Below, one piece after another: positions 1 to 8,888 of a stretch of 64,000 nt of DNA. Location: assembly GCF_008180155.1 (NCBI RefSeq), contig NZ_VSZS01000063.1, forward strand, positions 186,001-250,000, in the 5' to 3' direction. This DNA is from Neoaquamicrobium microcysteis (GTDB lineage: Bacteria > Pseudomonadota > Alphaproteobacteria > Rhizobiales > Rhizobiaceae). Within the stretch, counting starts at the first letter, position 1, and the number at the start of each line of letters is the position of its first letter. The notes under the pieces are model-generated. The model had not been told where the DNA came from, ran no database searches, and was given only the letters and a program-made list of their open reading frames with translations. A program made the translations under genes and the position numbers.

Positions 1-798
1 TCGGATGCGCTGAACCACGCCTCGATCATCGACGGGGTGCGGCTTTCGAAGGCCAGACGCTATCGCTACGCCAACAACGACATGGGCGAACTGCGCGCGC
101 GGCTGGAGGAAGCGAAGGATGCGCGCTTCAGGCTGATCGCCACCGACGGCGTGTTCTCGATGGACGGCATCATCGCCAATCTGCGCGGGGTGTGCGACCT
201 GGCGGAGGAATACGGCGCAATGGTGATGGTGGACGACAGCCACGCGGTCGGCTTCGTCGGCCAGAACGGTCGCGGCTCTGCCGAGCATTGCGGCGTGGAA
301 GGCCGCGTCGATATCATCACCGGCACTCTCGGCAAGGCGCTGGGCGGGGCTTCGGGCGGCTACACCTCGGCAAGGAAGGAAGTGGTGGAATGGCTGCGCC
401 AGCGCTCGCGGCCCTATCTCTTTTCCAACACGCTGATGCCGGCGATCGCGGGCGCGTCGCTGAAGGTGTTCGACATGATCGACGAAGGCGACGAGCTGCG
501 GGAACGGCTCTACGCGAACGCCGACCGCTTTCGCGAGGCGATGACGAAGGCGGGCTTCAGGCTGGCAGGCGCCGACCACCCGATCATCCCGGTGATGATC
601 GGCGATGCTGCGCTTGCGGGCGAAATGGCGGCGAAGATGCTGGAACGCGGCATCTACGTGATCGGGTTTTCGTTCCCGGTGGTGCCGAAGGGCCAGGCGC
701 GCATCCGCACGCAGATGTCGGCCGCGCATTCGCCGGACGACATCGACCGGGCGGTGGCGGCGTTCACCGAGGTGGGCAAGGAGCTGGGGGTTATCTAG
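1..798 (+). CDS. kbl: 2-amino-3-ketobutyrate CoA ligase (glycine C-acetyltransferase), 3' part
   Basis: This is the last 265 codons of a PLP enzyme of the alpha-oxoamine synthase family; the start lies upstream of the window. The enzyme joins or splits 2-amino-3-ketobutyrate to glycine and acetyl-CoA in threonine breakdown, in the cytoplasm. The reading frame is open from base 1. The PLP-binding lysine lies in the motif GTLGKALGG (Lys codon 334-336), preceded by the cofactor-contacting DDSHAVG motif. The stretch [10 protein letters not shown] after the lysine is typical of Kbl rather than of the related 5-aminolevulinate or BioF enzymes. Full-length Kbl is about 395 residues, so roughly one third is missing. 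The usual partner tdh is not downstream; mutL follows after 172 bases. Confidence 0.9.
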   Translation, partial: SDALNHASIIDGVRLSKARRYRYANNDMGELRARLEEAKDARFRLIATDGVFSMDGIIANLRGVCDLAEEYGAMVMVDDSHAVGFVGQNGRGSAEHCGVEGRVDIITGTLGKALGGASGGYTSARKEVVEWLRQRSRPYLFSNTLMPAIAGASLKVFDMIDEGDELRERLYANADRFREAMTKAGFRLAGADHPIIPVMIGDAALAGEMAAKMLERGIYVIGFSFPVVPKGQARIRTQMSAAHSPDDIDRAVAAFTEVGKELGVI

Positions 799-834
799 CG
801 GAAACGCGGATGCCTGGTGTACCCCCACCCCTTA

Positions 835-857
835 CCCCTCCCCTCAAGGGGGAGGGG
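835..857. repeat. GC-rich palindrome in a dispersed-type intergenic repeat
   Basis: Between kbl and mutL there is a stretch of C runs and G runs containing a near-perfect hairpin, with CCCCTCCCC at 835-843 and GGGGAGGGG at 849-857 around a short loop. A second weak palindrome (CCCCCTCGG / GGGGG) lies just after it. Such C/G-run palindromes occur as dispersed intergenic repeats in Mesorhizobium-like genomes. It may also act as the 3' hairpin of kbl, but there is no T run after the stem. Confidence 0.45.
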
Positions 858-970
858 GATTCTGAGACGCTGGCGCCCCCTCGGCCTCACGGGGGATGGG
901 GTGCTCGGGACGAAAAGCGTCGCCATGTTCGCCCTTACCGCCGCTGCCCGAATCCCGATAGAATAGTGGC

Positions 971-2782
971 ATGAGCATCCGCCAGCTTTCCGAAACCGTC
1001 ATCAACCAGATCGCAGCCGGCGAGGTCATCGAGCGGCCGGCGAGCGTGGTGAAAGAGTTGGTGGAGAACGCGCTGGACGCGGGCGCGTCGCGCGTCGAGA
1101 TCGCGACGGCGGGAGGCGGGCTGGCGCTGATCCGCGTCACCGACGACGGAACCGGCATGGATGCGGGCGACCTCGGCCTGTCGATCGCGCGGCACTGCAC
1201 GTCGAAGCTGTCGGACGACATTCACGACATACGCTCGCTGGGTTTTCGCGGCGAGGCGCTGCCTTCGATCGGATCGGTCGGCAAGCTTTCGATCCGCTCA
1301 CGCACGGCGGGTGCGGACAGCGGACACGAGATCGCCGTGGAAGGCGGAAGGGTTTCGCCGGTGCGGCCGGTGGCGGCCAATCGCGGCACGCTGGTGGAGG
1401 TGCGCGACCTGTTCTTCGCCACGCCTGCGCGGCTGAAATTCATGAAAGGCGAGCGGGCGGAAGCGACCGCCATAGCCGAGATCGTGCGGCGCGTCGCCAT
1501 CGCGTTCCCGCATGTGCGGTTCACGCTTTCGGGCACCGACCGCTCGACGCTGGACCTTGCCGCCTGCGAGCGGACGGAGGACGGCGTGCAGCAGCGGATC
1601 GGCCAGGTGATCGGGCGCGAGTTCGCCGACAACGCGCTGGCGATCGAGGCTGCGCGCGAAGGCGTGCGGCTGAGCGGGTACGCGTCGATCCCGTCCTTCA
1701 CGCGGGCGAACTCGCTGCACCAGTATCTCTACGTCAATGGCCGCCCGGTGCGCGACAAGATGCTGGCGGGCGCGATCCGTGGCGCCTATACCGACGTGCT
1801 GCCGCGCGACCGCCACGCGGTGACGGCGCTGTTTCTCGAGCTCGACCCGGCGCTGGTGGACGTGAACGTGCACCCGGCCAAGGCGGATGTGCGCTTCCGC
1901 GACCCGGGACTGGTGCGCGGGCTGATCGTCGGCTCGATCCGCGAGGCGCTGGCGCGCTCCGGCGTGCGGCCGGCAACCACGGCGGCGAGCGCCATGATGG
2001 AGGCGTTTCGCCCGCAAGGCACGCGCCCGCGCGGCTACAGCTTCGCCTATGCGGAGCCCGCCGCGCCCGGCTTCGACCCGCAGACTTCGGTGCACCGGCC
2101 GCTGGAAACGGGGTTCGGGGAAGCGGTGCAGACGATGTTCGCTTCGGCTACGAGCGCGGATGCGCGGGCAGGCGCGGTGGAGGCGACGCCCGCACTGACG
2201 GCCCGCCCGCTGGGTGCTGCGCGCGCGCAGGTGCACGAAAACTACATCGTCGCGCAGACGGAGGATTCGCTGGTGATCGTGGACCAGCACGCCGCGCATG
2301 AAAGGCTGGTCTACGAGGCGCTGAAGCAGGCGCTGTCTTCACGCGCGGTGCCCTCGCAGATGCTGCTGCTGCCCGAGATCGTGGACCTGCCGGAGGAAGA
2401 CGCCGACCGGCTGGCGGCGCACGGCGAGCTTCTGGCTCGTTTCGGGCTGGGGCTGGAGCGGTTCGGGCCGGGCGCGGTGGCGGTGCGCGAGACGCCGTCG
2501 ATGCTGGGCGAGGTGGACGTGCAGCGGATGGTGCGCGACCTTGCCGACGAGATCGCGGAAAACGACACGGTCGAAACGCTGAAAGAGCGGCTCCACACGA
2601 TCGCTGCGACGATGGCGTGCCACGGCTCGGTACGGTCGGGACGCAGGCTGAGGGCGGAGGAGATGAACGCGCTGCTGCGGCAGATGGAGGCGACGCCGGG
2701 CTCTGGCACGTGCAATCACGGCCGGCCGACCTATATCGAGCTGAAGCTCTCCGACATCGAAAGGCTGTTCGGGCGGCGGTAG
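971..2782 (+). CDS. mutL: DNA mismatch repair protein MutL
   Basis: MutL couples mismatch recognition by MutS to strand incision. It has 603 residues, normal for the family. The N-terminal GHKL ATPase shows the Bergerat motifs [11 protein letters not shown] (residues 13-23), ENALDAG, DDGTGM and GFRGEAL. The C-terminal dimerisation domain begins near residue 420. Residues 438-449 read [12 protein letters not shown], a full match to the metal-binding endonuclease motif DQHA(X)2E(X)4E, and the late motif CNHGRP is also kept. This MutL is therefore predicted to nick DNA itself, as in bacteria without MutH and unlike the E. coli protein. The ATG at 971 directly precedes the conserved N terminus. 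It reads alone on this strand, followed by the DUF2093 gene. Confidence 0.96.
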   Translation: MSIRQLSETVINQIAAGEVIERPASVVKELVENALDAGASRVEIATAGGGLALIRVTDDGTGMDAGDLGLSIARHCTSKLSDDIHDIRSLGFRGEALPSIGSVGKLSIRSRTAGADSGHEIAVEGGRVSPVRPVAANRGTLVEVRDLFFATPARLKFMKGERAEATAIAEIVRRVAIAFPHVRFTLSGTDRSTLDLAACERTEDGVQQRIGQVIGREFADNALAIEAAREGVRLSGYASIPSFTRANSLHQYLYVNGRPVRDKMLAGAIRGAYTDVLPRDRHAVTALFLELDPALVDVNVHPAKADVRFRDPGLVRGLIVGSIREALARSGVRPATTAASAMMEAFRPQGTRPRGYSFAYAEPAAPGFDPQTSVHRPLETGFGEAVQTMFASATSADARAGAVEATPALTARPLGAARAQVHENYIVAQTEDSLVIVDQHAAHERLVYEALKQALSSRAVPSQMLLLPEIVDLPEEDADRLAAHGELLARFGLGLERFGPGAVAVRETPSMLGEVDVQRMVRDLADEIAENDTVETLKERLHTIAATMACHGSVRSGRRLRAEEMNALLRQMEATPGSGTCNHGRPTYIELKLSDIERLFGRR

Positions 2783-2852
2783 CTATCGGCGGCCCGGACT
2801 TGACCGCGCCACGCATTTGTGGCGGTACAGGGCCTGACGGAAGGTGAGTGAG

Positions 2853-3083
2853 ATGAACCGTTTCGAAGGACCCGGCGGCAGGGAAGCGCGCATTCGTTAT
2901 CTGGACGGCGATTTCCAGGTGATGACGCCCGGCGCGTTCGTGCGCTGCGCCGTGACCGGCGAAACCATCCCGCTGGACGAGCTGAAATACTGGAGTGTCG
3001 CGCGGCAGGAGCCGTATGTGAACGCCAACGCTTCGCTGGCGCGCGAACTGGAACTCGACCCGGGTTTGCGCAGCCGGAAGTAG
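2853..3083 (+). CDS. DUF2093 domain protein
   Basis: A 76-residue protein of the DUF2093 family, a small family known mainly from alphaproteobacteria and of unknown function. The characteristic core is IRYLDGDFQVMTPGAFVRCA followed by TGETIPLDELKYWSV. I chose the ATG at 2853 because AAGGTGAG (2841-2848) is well placed as a ribosome binding site; an in-frame GTG at 2844 would add three residues and overlap that site. The gene converges on lpxK with a 2-base gap. No signal peptide or membrane segment is seen. DUF2093 genes are commonly found next to lpxK in this group, but no role in lipid A synthesis can be claimed from the sequence. Confidence 0.85.
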   Translation: MNRFEGPGGREARIRYLDGDFQVMTPGAFVRCAVTGETIPLDELKYWSVARQEPYVNANASLARELELDPGLRSRK

Positions 3084-3085
3084 CC

Positions 3086-4117
3086 CTACGAGCCCGCGCG
3101 GCGGAGGCGCCAGGCGTCGAGGGTGGCTTCGATCAGCACGCGCGGGGTGCGCTCCAGCTCGAAAACCGCCTCGATCTCGATAATTTTTGCGCGTTTGCGC
3201 AGCGCTGACAGCGCTTCGCTGGAATTGTCGAGGCGCACGGCGTCCTTGGCGGTGGTGACGAGCTGGAGGCCCTGCGCGTCGGCCGTAGCAAGCAAATCCT
3301 GGGCGTCGAAATCGCTGTAGAAATGATGGTCGCCGAAGCTTTTCGACACGATCAGCTCGCCGCCGACGGCCGTGACGGTGTCGAAGAACTTTTCCGGCTC
3401 GCCGATGCCGGCGAAGGCGAGGCAGCGCGCACCGGCGATGCCTTCGGGCGCGGTTGGCACGACGGAAGCCTCGTAGAAGGGCCGGCCGGCGCGGGCCGCC
3501 TGACGCAGCACGGTTTCGGCGGCTGGCCCCTCGCCGACCTTGAGCACGCCGTCCGCGTAGCGCATCTGGTCTACCAGCGAGGCGCGCATCGGGCCGCCGG
3601 GGATAGTGTGTCCGTTGCCGATGCCGCGACGGGCGTCGACCACGATCAGCGCGTGATCGATGTGGATGCGCGCGCTCTGGAAACCGTCGTCCATGATGAT
3701 GAAATTGCAGCCGCGCGCGATGAGCATGCGGGCGCCGGCGGCGCGGTCGGCCGTCACGGCCACGGGGGCGGCACGCGCCAGAAGCAGTGGTTCGTCGCCG
3801 ACATGGCGGGCGCTGTCGTGATGCGGATCGACGAAATGCGGGTGGCCGGCAACCGAGCCGCCATGACCGCGCGACAGGATGCCGGGCTTGAGGCCCATGG
3901 CGGCCGCCTGACGCGCCAGCGCGATGGCGACAGGGGTCTTGCCCGAGCCGCCGACGGTGAGATTGCCGACGCACAGCACCGGCGCGTCGACCTTCTCGCG
4001 CGGAGCGTTGAGAAGCCGGCGGCGCGCAACCGCGCCGTAGGCTGCCGAGAACGGCCACAGCGACCAGGCGCGCCAGTCCGCTTTCCTCCACCAGAAGGGG
4101 GGCGCCTCGCTGACCAT
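3086..4117 (-). CDS. lpxK: tetraacyldisaccharide 4'-kinase
   Basis: LpxK phosphorylates the 4' position of the tetraacylated disaccharide-1-phosphate to make lipid IVA, at the inner face of the cytoplasmic membrane. The protein has 343 residues, typical for the family. A hydrophobic N-terminal segment (about residues 14-30) is followed by the P-loop GGSGKT at residues 57-62, preceded by the usual VGNLTVGG context. The family motif ILSRGHGG follows. The stop of waaA lies 7 bases before this start, so lpxK is the last gene of the leftward cluster acyltransferase-waaA-lpxK, which suggests coupled production of the lipid A and Kdo core. Confidence 0.95.
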   Translation of the reverse strand: MVSEAPPFWWRKADWRAWSLWPFSAAYGAVARRRLLNAPREKVDAPVLCVGNLTVGGSGKTPVAIALARQAAAMGLKPGILSRGHGGSVAGHPHFVDPHHDSARHVGDEPLLLARAAPVAVTADRAAGARMLIARGCNFIIMDDGFQSARIHIDHALIVVDARRGIGNGHTIPGGPMRASLVDQMRYADGVLKVGEGPAAETVLRQAARAGRPFYEASVVPTAPEGIAGARCLAFAGIGEPEKFFDTVTAVGGELIVSKSFGDHHFYSDFDAQDLLATADAQGLQLVTTAKDAVRLDNSSEALSALRKRAKIIEIEAVFELERTPRVLIEATLDAWRLRRAGS

Positions 4118-4124
4118 GCGCGCC

Positions 4125-5450
4125 CTACCTGCCTTCCGCTACATTGGGCGTGTCGAGCCGCGCCTGCACTATGAGCGGATGGATGTAGGGCTCAAGCGCC
4201 TGCAGCGTCTTGGTGAGCGAACCGCGCATGTCCTCGACGGTGCGGCGGCCGGCTTCCATCATCTTGCGACGCTCGGCCTCGTTGTTGAGCAGGAAGTTGA
4301 CCGCGCCGGCCAGAACCTCCTTGTCGCGGATGAAGCGCGCGCCGCCGTTGGCGGCAAGCTTCTGATAGGACTCTCGGAAGTTCTGGACGTTGCGACCGGA
4401 CAGGACGGCGGTTCCGAGCATAGCCGGCTCCAGCGGGTTCTGGCCGCCCTGCCCCGTGAGCGAGCGGCCGACGAAGGCGATCTCGGTCAGGCGCAGGTAA
4501 AGCCCCATCTCGCCGATGGTGTCGCCGAGGAAAATGTCGGTGCCGGGCGCGATGGTGTCGCCGAGGCTGCGGCGCGCGACGGTTAGACCCATGGCAGCGC
4601 AGGAAGCGGCGACGGCGTCGGCGCGATCCGGGTGGCGCGGCACGATGATGGTGAGCAGGCCCGGATGACGCCCCTTGATGAGCTTGTGCACCTCGGCGGC
4701 GGCAAGCTCCTCGCCTTCATGCGTGGAGACGGCCGCCCAGACCTTGCGGTCGCCGATCTCGCCGCGCAGGCGCGTAAGCTCCGCTTCGTCAACCGGCGGA
4801 GGCACGGTATCGACCTTGAGGTTGCCCGACACCGTCACGGGGCGCGCGCCGAGAGCGCGGAAACGCTCGGCGTCCACTTCCGATTGCGCCACGACGTGGG
4901 CGAGATTTTCCAGCAGAGCCTCGGCCAGGAAGCTGCGCTTGCTCCAGCTTGCAAAGGAGCGGTCGGAGAGCCGGCCGTTGACCAGCACCTGCGGGACGCG
5001 GCGCGCGCCGAGCTCGAGGATGGTCATCGGCCAAATCTCGGATTCGGCGATGATGGCGAGATCGGGCTGCCAGTGGTCGAGGAAGCGGCTGACGGCGGGC
5101 TTCAAATCCAGCGGCACATATTGATGGATGATGCGGTCGCCCAGACGCTCTCTGGCGACATGGGCGGAGGTAACGGTGCCGGTGGTGAGAACCACGTTGA
5201 TGCCGAAGCCGAGGATGCGCTCGATCAGCGGCGTGACGGCGATGGTCTCGCCGACGCTGGCTGCGTGCACCCAGACCAGCGGGCCCTGCGGGCGGGGCTG
5301 CCCTGCCCTGCCGTAGCGCTCACGACGCCTTGCGTGGTCTTCCTTGCCCTTGCTGGCGCGCCACGCGACATAGCCGCCGATGAGCGGATAGGCCGCCGCG
5401 CCTGCCCAGCGGTAGGAGGTGAGGAACGCGCGGGCCCAACGCTCGCTCAT
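4125..5450 (-). CDS. waaA: 3-deoxy-D-manno-octulosonic acid (Kdo) transferase
   Basis: WaaA (KdtA) transfers Kdo from CMP-Kdo to lipid IVA. The protein has 441 residues with a hydrophobic N-terminal anchor (about residues 10-30), the ERYGR motif and then HAASVGE (residues 62-68). The Glu of that motif is the proposed general base of the family. The C-terminal GT-B Rossmann half contains FVGRSLTGQGGQNPLEP, which fits nucleotide-sugar binding. Its ATG overlaps the stop of the acyltransferase gene by four bases (ATGA at 5447-5450), and lpxK follows after 7 bases. This arrangement supports translational coupling in one envelope operon. Confidence 0.95.
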   Translation of the reverse strand: MSERWARAFLTSYRWAGAAAYPLIGGYVAWRASKGKEDHARRRERYGRAGQPRPQGPLVWVHAASVGETIAVTPLIERILGFGINVVLTTGTVTSAHVARERLGDRIIHQYVPLDLKPAVSRFLDHWQPDLAIIAESEIWPMTILELGARRVPQVLVNGRLSDRSFASWSKRSFLAEALLENLAHVVAQSEVDAERFRALGARPVTVSGNLKVDTVPPPVDEAELTRLRGEIGDRKVWAAVSTHEGEELAAAEVHKLIKGRHPGLLTIIVPRHPDRADAVAASCAAMGLTVARRSLGDTIAPGTDIFLGDTIGEMGLYLRLTEIAFVGRSLTGQGGQNPLEPAMLGTAVLSGRNVQNFRESYQKLAANGGARFIRDKEVLAGAVNFLLNNEAERRKMMEAGRRTVEDMRGSLTKTLQALEPYIHPLIVQARLDTPNVAEGR

Positions 5451-6238
5451 CGTGGGGCATCGACCAGTTCGTAGGAACGACGGGTGGCCTCGTTGAGGGC
5501 GGCCGTGACTTCGCGCCGCTTCTCTTCCATCAGCTCCGGGCCGGCGTCGGATGGCACATAGATGGGCTCGCCCACCGTCAGAGAGCGGCGGCCGAAGGGC
5601 AGGTTGATGGTGGTCTTATCCCAGCTGCGCTCCAGCACCTTGCGGCGGCTGGTGGCGATGGCGATGGGCACGATGGGGCGGCCCGATACCTTGGCCAGCG
5701 TGACGATGCCCAGCCCCGCCTCGCGCGGAGTGCCGTGGGGAATGTCGGCGATCATCGCGACGTTCATGCCCGAATCGAGCGTTCGCTTCAGGGTGATGAG
5801 AGCGCGGGCGCCGCCTTTTTCCGCCTTGGCCCTGCTGTCCTCGCGGCCGCCGGAGCCGCGCACGATGCCGAAGCCGAGCTTCTGCGCAACCAGCGCGTTC
5901 AGCTCGGCATCCGCGCTGCGCGAGAACATCGCGACCAGCTTGTGGTGACGCGGGTTGATGGCGGGACCGAGAAGATGCTGGCCGTGCCAGAGCGCGCCGA
6001 TGGCCGGCGTGAGCGCCCTGATCCTCGGCTCGGGATCGTCGGAGCCGGCGACCGACGGATTGGTCCAGTAGGTGAATTTGACGATGCCCGCGATGAGCGT
6101 CGCCAGCAGATGCTTGACGAAGGTCGAACGCACGAGCGGTTGCCGCACCTTCTTCCAGGCCGACTTGAGCACTCCCGGCCGGGACTTCTGCCTGCGCGAT
6201 TGCGCCTCCGGCAGGGGGGAAACGGCGTTTTCTTCCAT
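5447..6238 (-). CDS. lysophospholipid acyltransferase family protein (DUF374)
   Basis: A 263-residue protein of the DUF374 / LPLAT-like family found beside waaA and lpxK in alphaproteobacteria. Recognisable parts are the hydrophobic segment around residues 30-50, the sequence LWHGQHLLGPAI and MFSRSADAEL, then IADIPHGTPREAG. The family is related to acyltransferases that modify lipid A or phospholipids; the substrate here is unknown. I start at the ATG at 6238 (MEENAVSPLPE). The frame is open further upstream, but that extension runs into the DUF4170 gene and has no conserved look. The stop overlaps the waaA start (ATGA). Confidence 0.85.
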   Translation of the reverse strand: MEENAVSPLPEAQSRRQKSRPGVLKSAWKKVRQPLVRSTFVKHLLATLIAGIVKFTYWTNPSVAGSDDPEPRIRALTPAIGALWHGQHLLGPAINPRHHKLVAMFSRSADAELNALVAQKLGFGIVRGSGGREDSRAKAEKGGARALITLKRTLDSGMNVAMIADIPHGTPREAGLGIVTLAKVSGRPIVPIAIATSRRKVLERSWDKTTINLPFGRRSLTVGEPIYVPSDAGPELMEEKRREVTAALNEATRRSYELVDAPR

Positions 6239-6273
6239 GCGTCGTATTGTTCTTCTTGTTATTGCGGGACTGG

Positions 6274-6510
6274 TTATTTCGCCTGGGGGTCCAGCAGGCG
6301 ATGCAGATGCACGATGAAATAGCGCATATGGGCGTTGTCCACCGTCGCCTGCGCCTTTGCTTTCCATGCAATTTCGGCAGATTTGTAGTCGGGGAAGATG
6401 CCCACGACGTCGAGCTCGTCGAGATTGCGGAAATCGACGCTCGACAGCGACTTCAGCTCGCCGCCAAAAACGAGGTGGAGAAGCTGCTTGTTTTCGGTCT
6501 CTTCGGCCAT
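6274..6510 (-). CDS. DUF4170 domain protein
   Basis: A 78-residue cytoplasmic protein of the DUF4170 family, restricted mostly to alphaproteobacteria and without known function. The family pattern is clear: LLHLVFGGEL, the LDELDVVGIFPDY segment, and the C-terminal motif HMRYFIVHLHRLLDP. It sits between the cysQ-like phosphatase and the DUF374 acyltransferase and precedes waaA-lpxK, an order known in related genomes. An in-frame TTG at 6528 would add six residues. I prefer the ATG at 6510 because the family core begins soon after it, although no strong ribosome binding site is visible for either. Confidence 0.85.
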   Translation of the reverse strand: MAEETENKQLLHLVFGGELKSLSSVDFRNLDELDVVGIFPDYKSAEIAWKAKAQATVDNAHMRYFIVHLHRLLDPQAK

Positions 6511-6625
6511 GTCAGTCACACATATCAAAGGATAGGGTTGCGTTTCAGCGCGTCATGGGCGCCGATGCGGTGACTTCCTCTAGATGATTTCGCTACGATT
6601 TGAAACCTGTCCGTGATCATACGGA

Positions 6626-7423
6626 TCAGTGCTCCACGGCGATGAGCCGGGCCATTTCGCGCAAGAGCGCACCGCTGCCTGCAACCAGCGCCCCGTGGCG
6701 CGGATCACGCCCGGCATAGAGCGGCGGGGAGCCGGTTTCGTCCAGCACCGCGCCACCTGCCTGCCGCAGGATGAGATCGGCGGCTGCGAGATCCCAGTCA
6801 TGCGAGTTTGGCTTGACGAAGGTGGCATCGAGCTCGCCGCTGGCCACCATGGCGATGCGGTAGGCAAGCGAAGGGACGTAAGGGATGGGGGCGCGCGCAC
6901 GCATGTAGGCCGGAGCCTTCTGCAACATGGGCTTCGGGCCGGCGATGCGGGGGGCCGGGCCAGGTTGGGTCACGGCGATCGCGGTGCCGTTCATGAGCGC
7001 CGCGCCGCCGGCGACGGCCTCGTAAATCTCGCCCCTGGCCGGACAGTCGAGCACGCCAGCAAGCGAGACGCCGTTTTCAACGACCGCTATCGACACGCAC
7101 CATGTGCGCTTGCCATCGATGAAGGCGCGGGTGCCGTCTATGGGATCGACGACGAAGGTGCGCGCCGCCGAAAGACGCTCCGGGCCGTCCACCGTCTCTT
7201 CCGAAAGCCAGCCATAGGCGGGCCGGGCGGCGCGCAGCGTCTCGCGCAGGAAATTGTCGACCGCGATGTCGGCGGCGGTGACGGGCGAGGTGCCGTTCTT
7301 CATCCACGTGTCGGGATCGCGGCCGAAATGGCGCATGGCGATCTCGCCGCCCTCGCGCGCCGCGTCGCGGATCAGAGCCAGATCGGCCGTCAAATCTTCG
7401 GAGACGCGGTCACTCGCCTGCAA
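6626..7423 (-). CDS. inositol monophosphatase-family phosphatase, CysQ-like
   Basis: A 265-residue metal-dependent phosphatase of the inositol monophosphatase superfamily. The paired metal-binding motifs are present: LSEE (Glu75/Glu76), DPIDGT (Asp93, Asp96) and HDWDLAAADLI (Asp211). Close relatives hydrolyse 3'(2')-phosphoadenosine 5'-phosphate (CysQ) or inositol-1-phosphate; sequence alone does not separate these activities. CysQ is the likelier role because the gene is next to pmbA and the envelope cluster, as in related genomes, but that is inference. Its start overlaps the 3' end of pmbA by 14 bases, so the two genes are almost certainly co-transcribed. Confidence 0.85.
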   Translation of the reverse strand: MQASDRVSEDLTADLALIRDAAREGGEIAMRHFGRDPDTWMKNGTSPVTAADIAVDNFLRETLRAARPAYGWLSEETVDGPERLSAARTFVVDPIDGTRAFIDGKRTWCVSIAVVENGVSLAGVLDCPARGEIYEAVAGGAALMNGTAIAVTQPGPAPRIAGPKPMLQKAPAYMRARAPIPYVPSLAYRIAMVASGELDATFVKPNSHDWDLAAADLILRQAGGAVLDETGSPPLYAGRDPRHGALVAGSGALLREMARLIAVEH

Positions 7424-8753
7424 GCGTCATCCCCTCGATCAGAAGCGTGGGAGCGGCGGTGCCGAAATTGCGGTCCAGATCGCTGGCGGGCACCATGTTG
7501 AGGAACATGTCCTTGAGGTTGGCCGCGATGGTGACCTCGGCGACCGCCCATGCCAGCTCGCCATTGTCGATCCAGAAGCCGGATGCGCCGCGCGAATATT
7601 CGCCCGTGACCATGTTGACGCCCTGCCCGAACACCTCGGTGACGTAAAAGCCGGACTTGAGCGACGCAAGCAGCTCCTGCGGCGTCTGCGAACTGGGCTC
7701 GATGGCAAGATTGGTGGAGGACGGCGACACGGACGACGACGCCCGCACGCCGCGACCGTTGGTGACGAGGCCCAGCTCACCAGCGGCGGAGGTGGACAGG
7801 AACCAGTGGTTGAGCACGCCCTTGTCGACCATGGTGAGGGCAGCGCCTTCCACGCCCTCGCCATCGAAGGGCCGGGAGGACTGGCCACGCGGCTTGAGCG
7901 GATCGTCAGTGACGGTGATGGCGGACGAGGCGACCTGCCGGCCCATCATGTCGCGCAGGAAGGAGGTCTTGCGGGCGACGGAAGCGCCGTTGATGGCGCC
8001 GGCGAGATGGCCGGCGATGCCGCGCGCGACGCGGGGATCGAAGACGACCGTGACCGGCCCCGTCTTCGCCTTGCGCGCGCCCAGCCGCTTGACCACGCGC
8101 CCGCCGGCCTTTCGGCCGATTGCGGCGACGGGGTCCAGATCGGCGAAGTGGAGGCGCGAGGAATATTCGTAGTCGCGCTCCATGCCGGTGCCTTCGCCGG
8201 CGATGACGCTGACGGAGCGAGAAAAGCGGGACGCCATGTACTGGCCGAGGAAACCGTGCGAGGTGGCAAGCACCATGCCGCCCATTCCCGCGGATGCGCC
8301 GGCGCCGGAGGAATTGGTGACGCCTTCGACCGCCAATGCTGCGTCCTCCATCGCCAGCGCGTCCTCGCGCAGACGGTCGGCGGGGATTTCGGTGGCGTCG
8401 AAGAGGTCGAGATCCCGGATGTCGCGGGCCAGAAGCGCCTCGTCGGCGAGACGCTGGTGCGGGTCTTCGGGCGACGCCTTGGCCATCGCCACGGCGCGCT
8501 CGGCAAGTGCCGCGGCATCCGATGCGGCGTTGGCCGAAACGCTGGCCGAGCGCTGCCCGACGAAGACGCGCAGCGATACGTCGTCGCTCTCGGACGCCTC
8601 GGTGCCCTCGACCTTGCCCAGACGCACCGAAACGCTGGTGGAACGCGAGCGGATCGCCACAGCGTCGGACGCATCGGCGCCGGCATCCTTCGCGGCCTCC
8701 ACAAGCCGCGCGACGAGGTCGGCGAGGCTGCTGGAATCGATCGGACGGGTCAT
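7410..8753 (-). CDS. pmbA: metalloprotease-like protein PmbA/TldE
   Basis: A 447-residue member of the TldD/PmbA family. TldD and PmbA (TldE) form a heterodimeric protease that degrades unfolded peptides, matures microcins and affects CcdA stability. This protein is the TldE/PmbA type: it lacks the HExxxH metal site of TldD and ends with the PmbA-like segments GEYSRGASGFWIDNGE and VAEVTIAANLKDMF. No tldD lies in the window, so the partner must be elsewhere. The gene is divergent from the MATE exporter across a 135-base gap. The start is the ATG at 8753, followed by a normal family N terminus. Confidence 0.92.
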   Translation of the reverse strand: MTRPIDSSSLADLVARLVEAAKDAGADASDAVAIRSRSTSVSVRLGKVEGTEASESDDVSLRVFVGQRSASVSANAASDAAALAERAVAMAKASPEDPHQRLADEALLARDIRDLDLFDATEIPADRLREDALAMEDAALAVEGVTNSSGAGASAGMGGMVLATSHGFLGQYMASRFSRSVSVIAGEGTGMERDYEYSSRLHFADLDPVAAIGRKAGGRVVKRLGARKAKTGPVTVVFDPRVARGIAGHLAGAINGASVARKTSFLRDMMGRQVASSAITVTDDPLKPRGQSSRPFDGEGVEGAALTMVDKGVLNHWFLSTSAAGELGLVTNGRGVRASSSVSPSSTNLAIEPSSQTPQELLASLKSGFYVTEVFGQGVNMVTGEYSRGASGFWIDNGELAWAVAEVTIAANLKDMFLNMVPASDLDRNFGTAAPTLLIEGMTLAGE

Positions 8754-8888
8754 GAAATCACTCTATGCGGCGGGAGGGGGATGACGGGAAAAGACACCGC
8801 CTCCATCTATGGCCATGTATCGCGTGTTGCAATGGCTGGCCAATGCGGCAATTCGTGGTAGGACCGGCAACAGGCGAAACGAAGACAG

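Noticed and set aside
2148-4091. Long leftward open frame overlapping mutL and lpxK
   Set aside because: It crosses two well-supported genes and encodes low-complexity Arg/Pro/Ala sequence.
6525-6620. A 31-codon leftward frame between the phosphatase and DUF4170
   Set aside because: No ribosome binding site, no hydrophobic or conserved pattern; it probably lies in a leader region.
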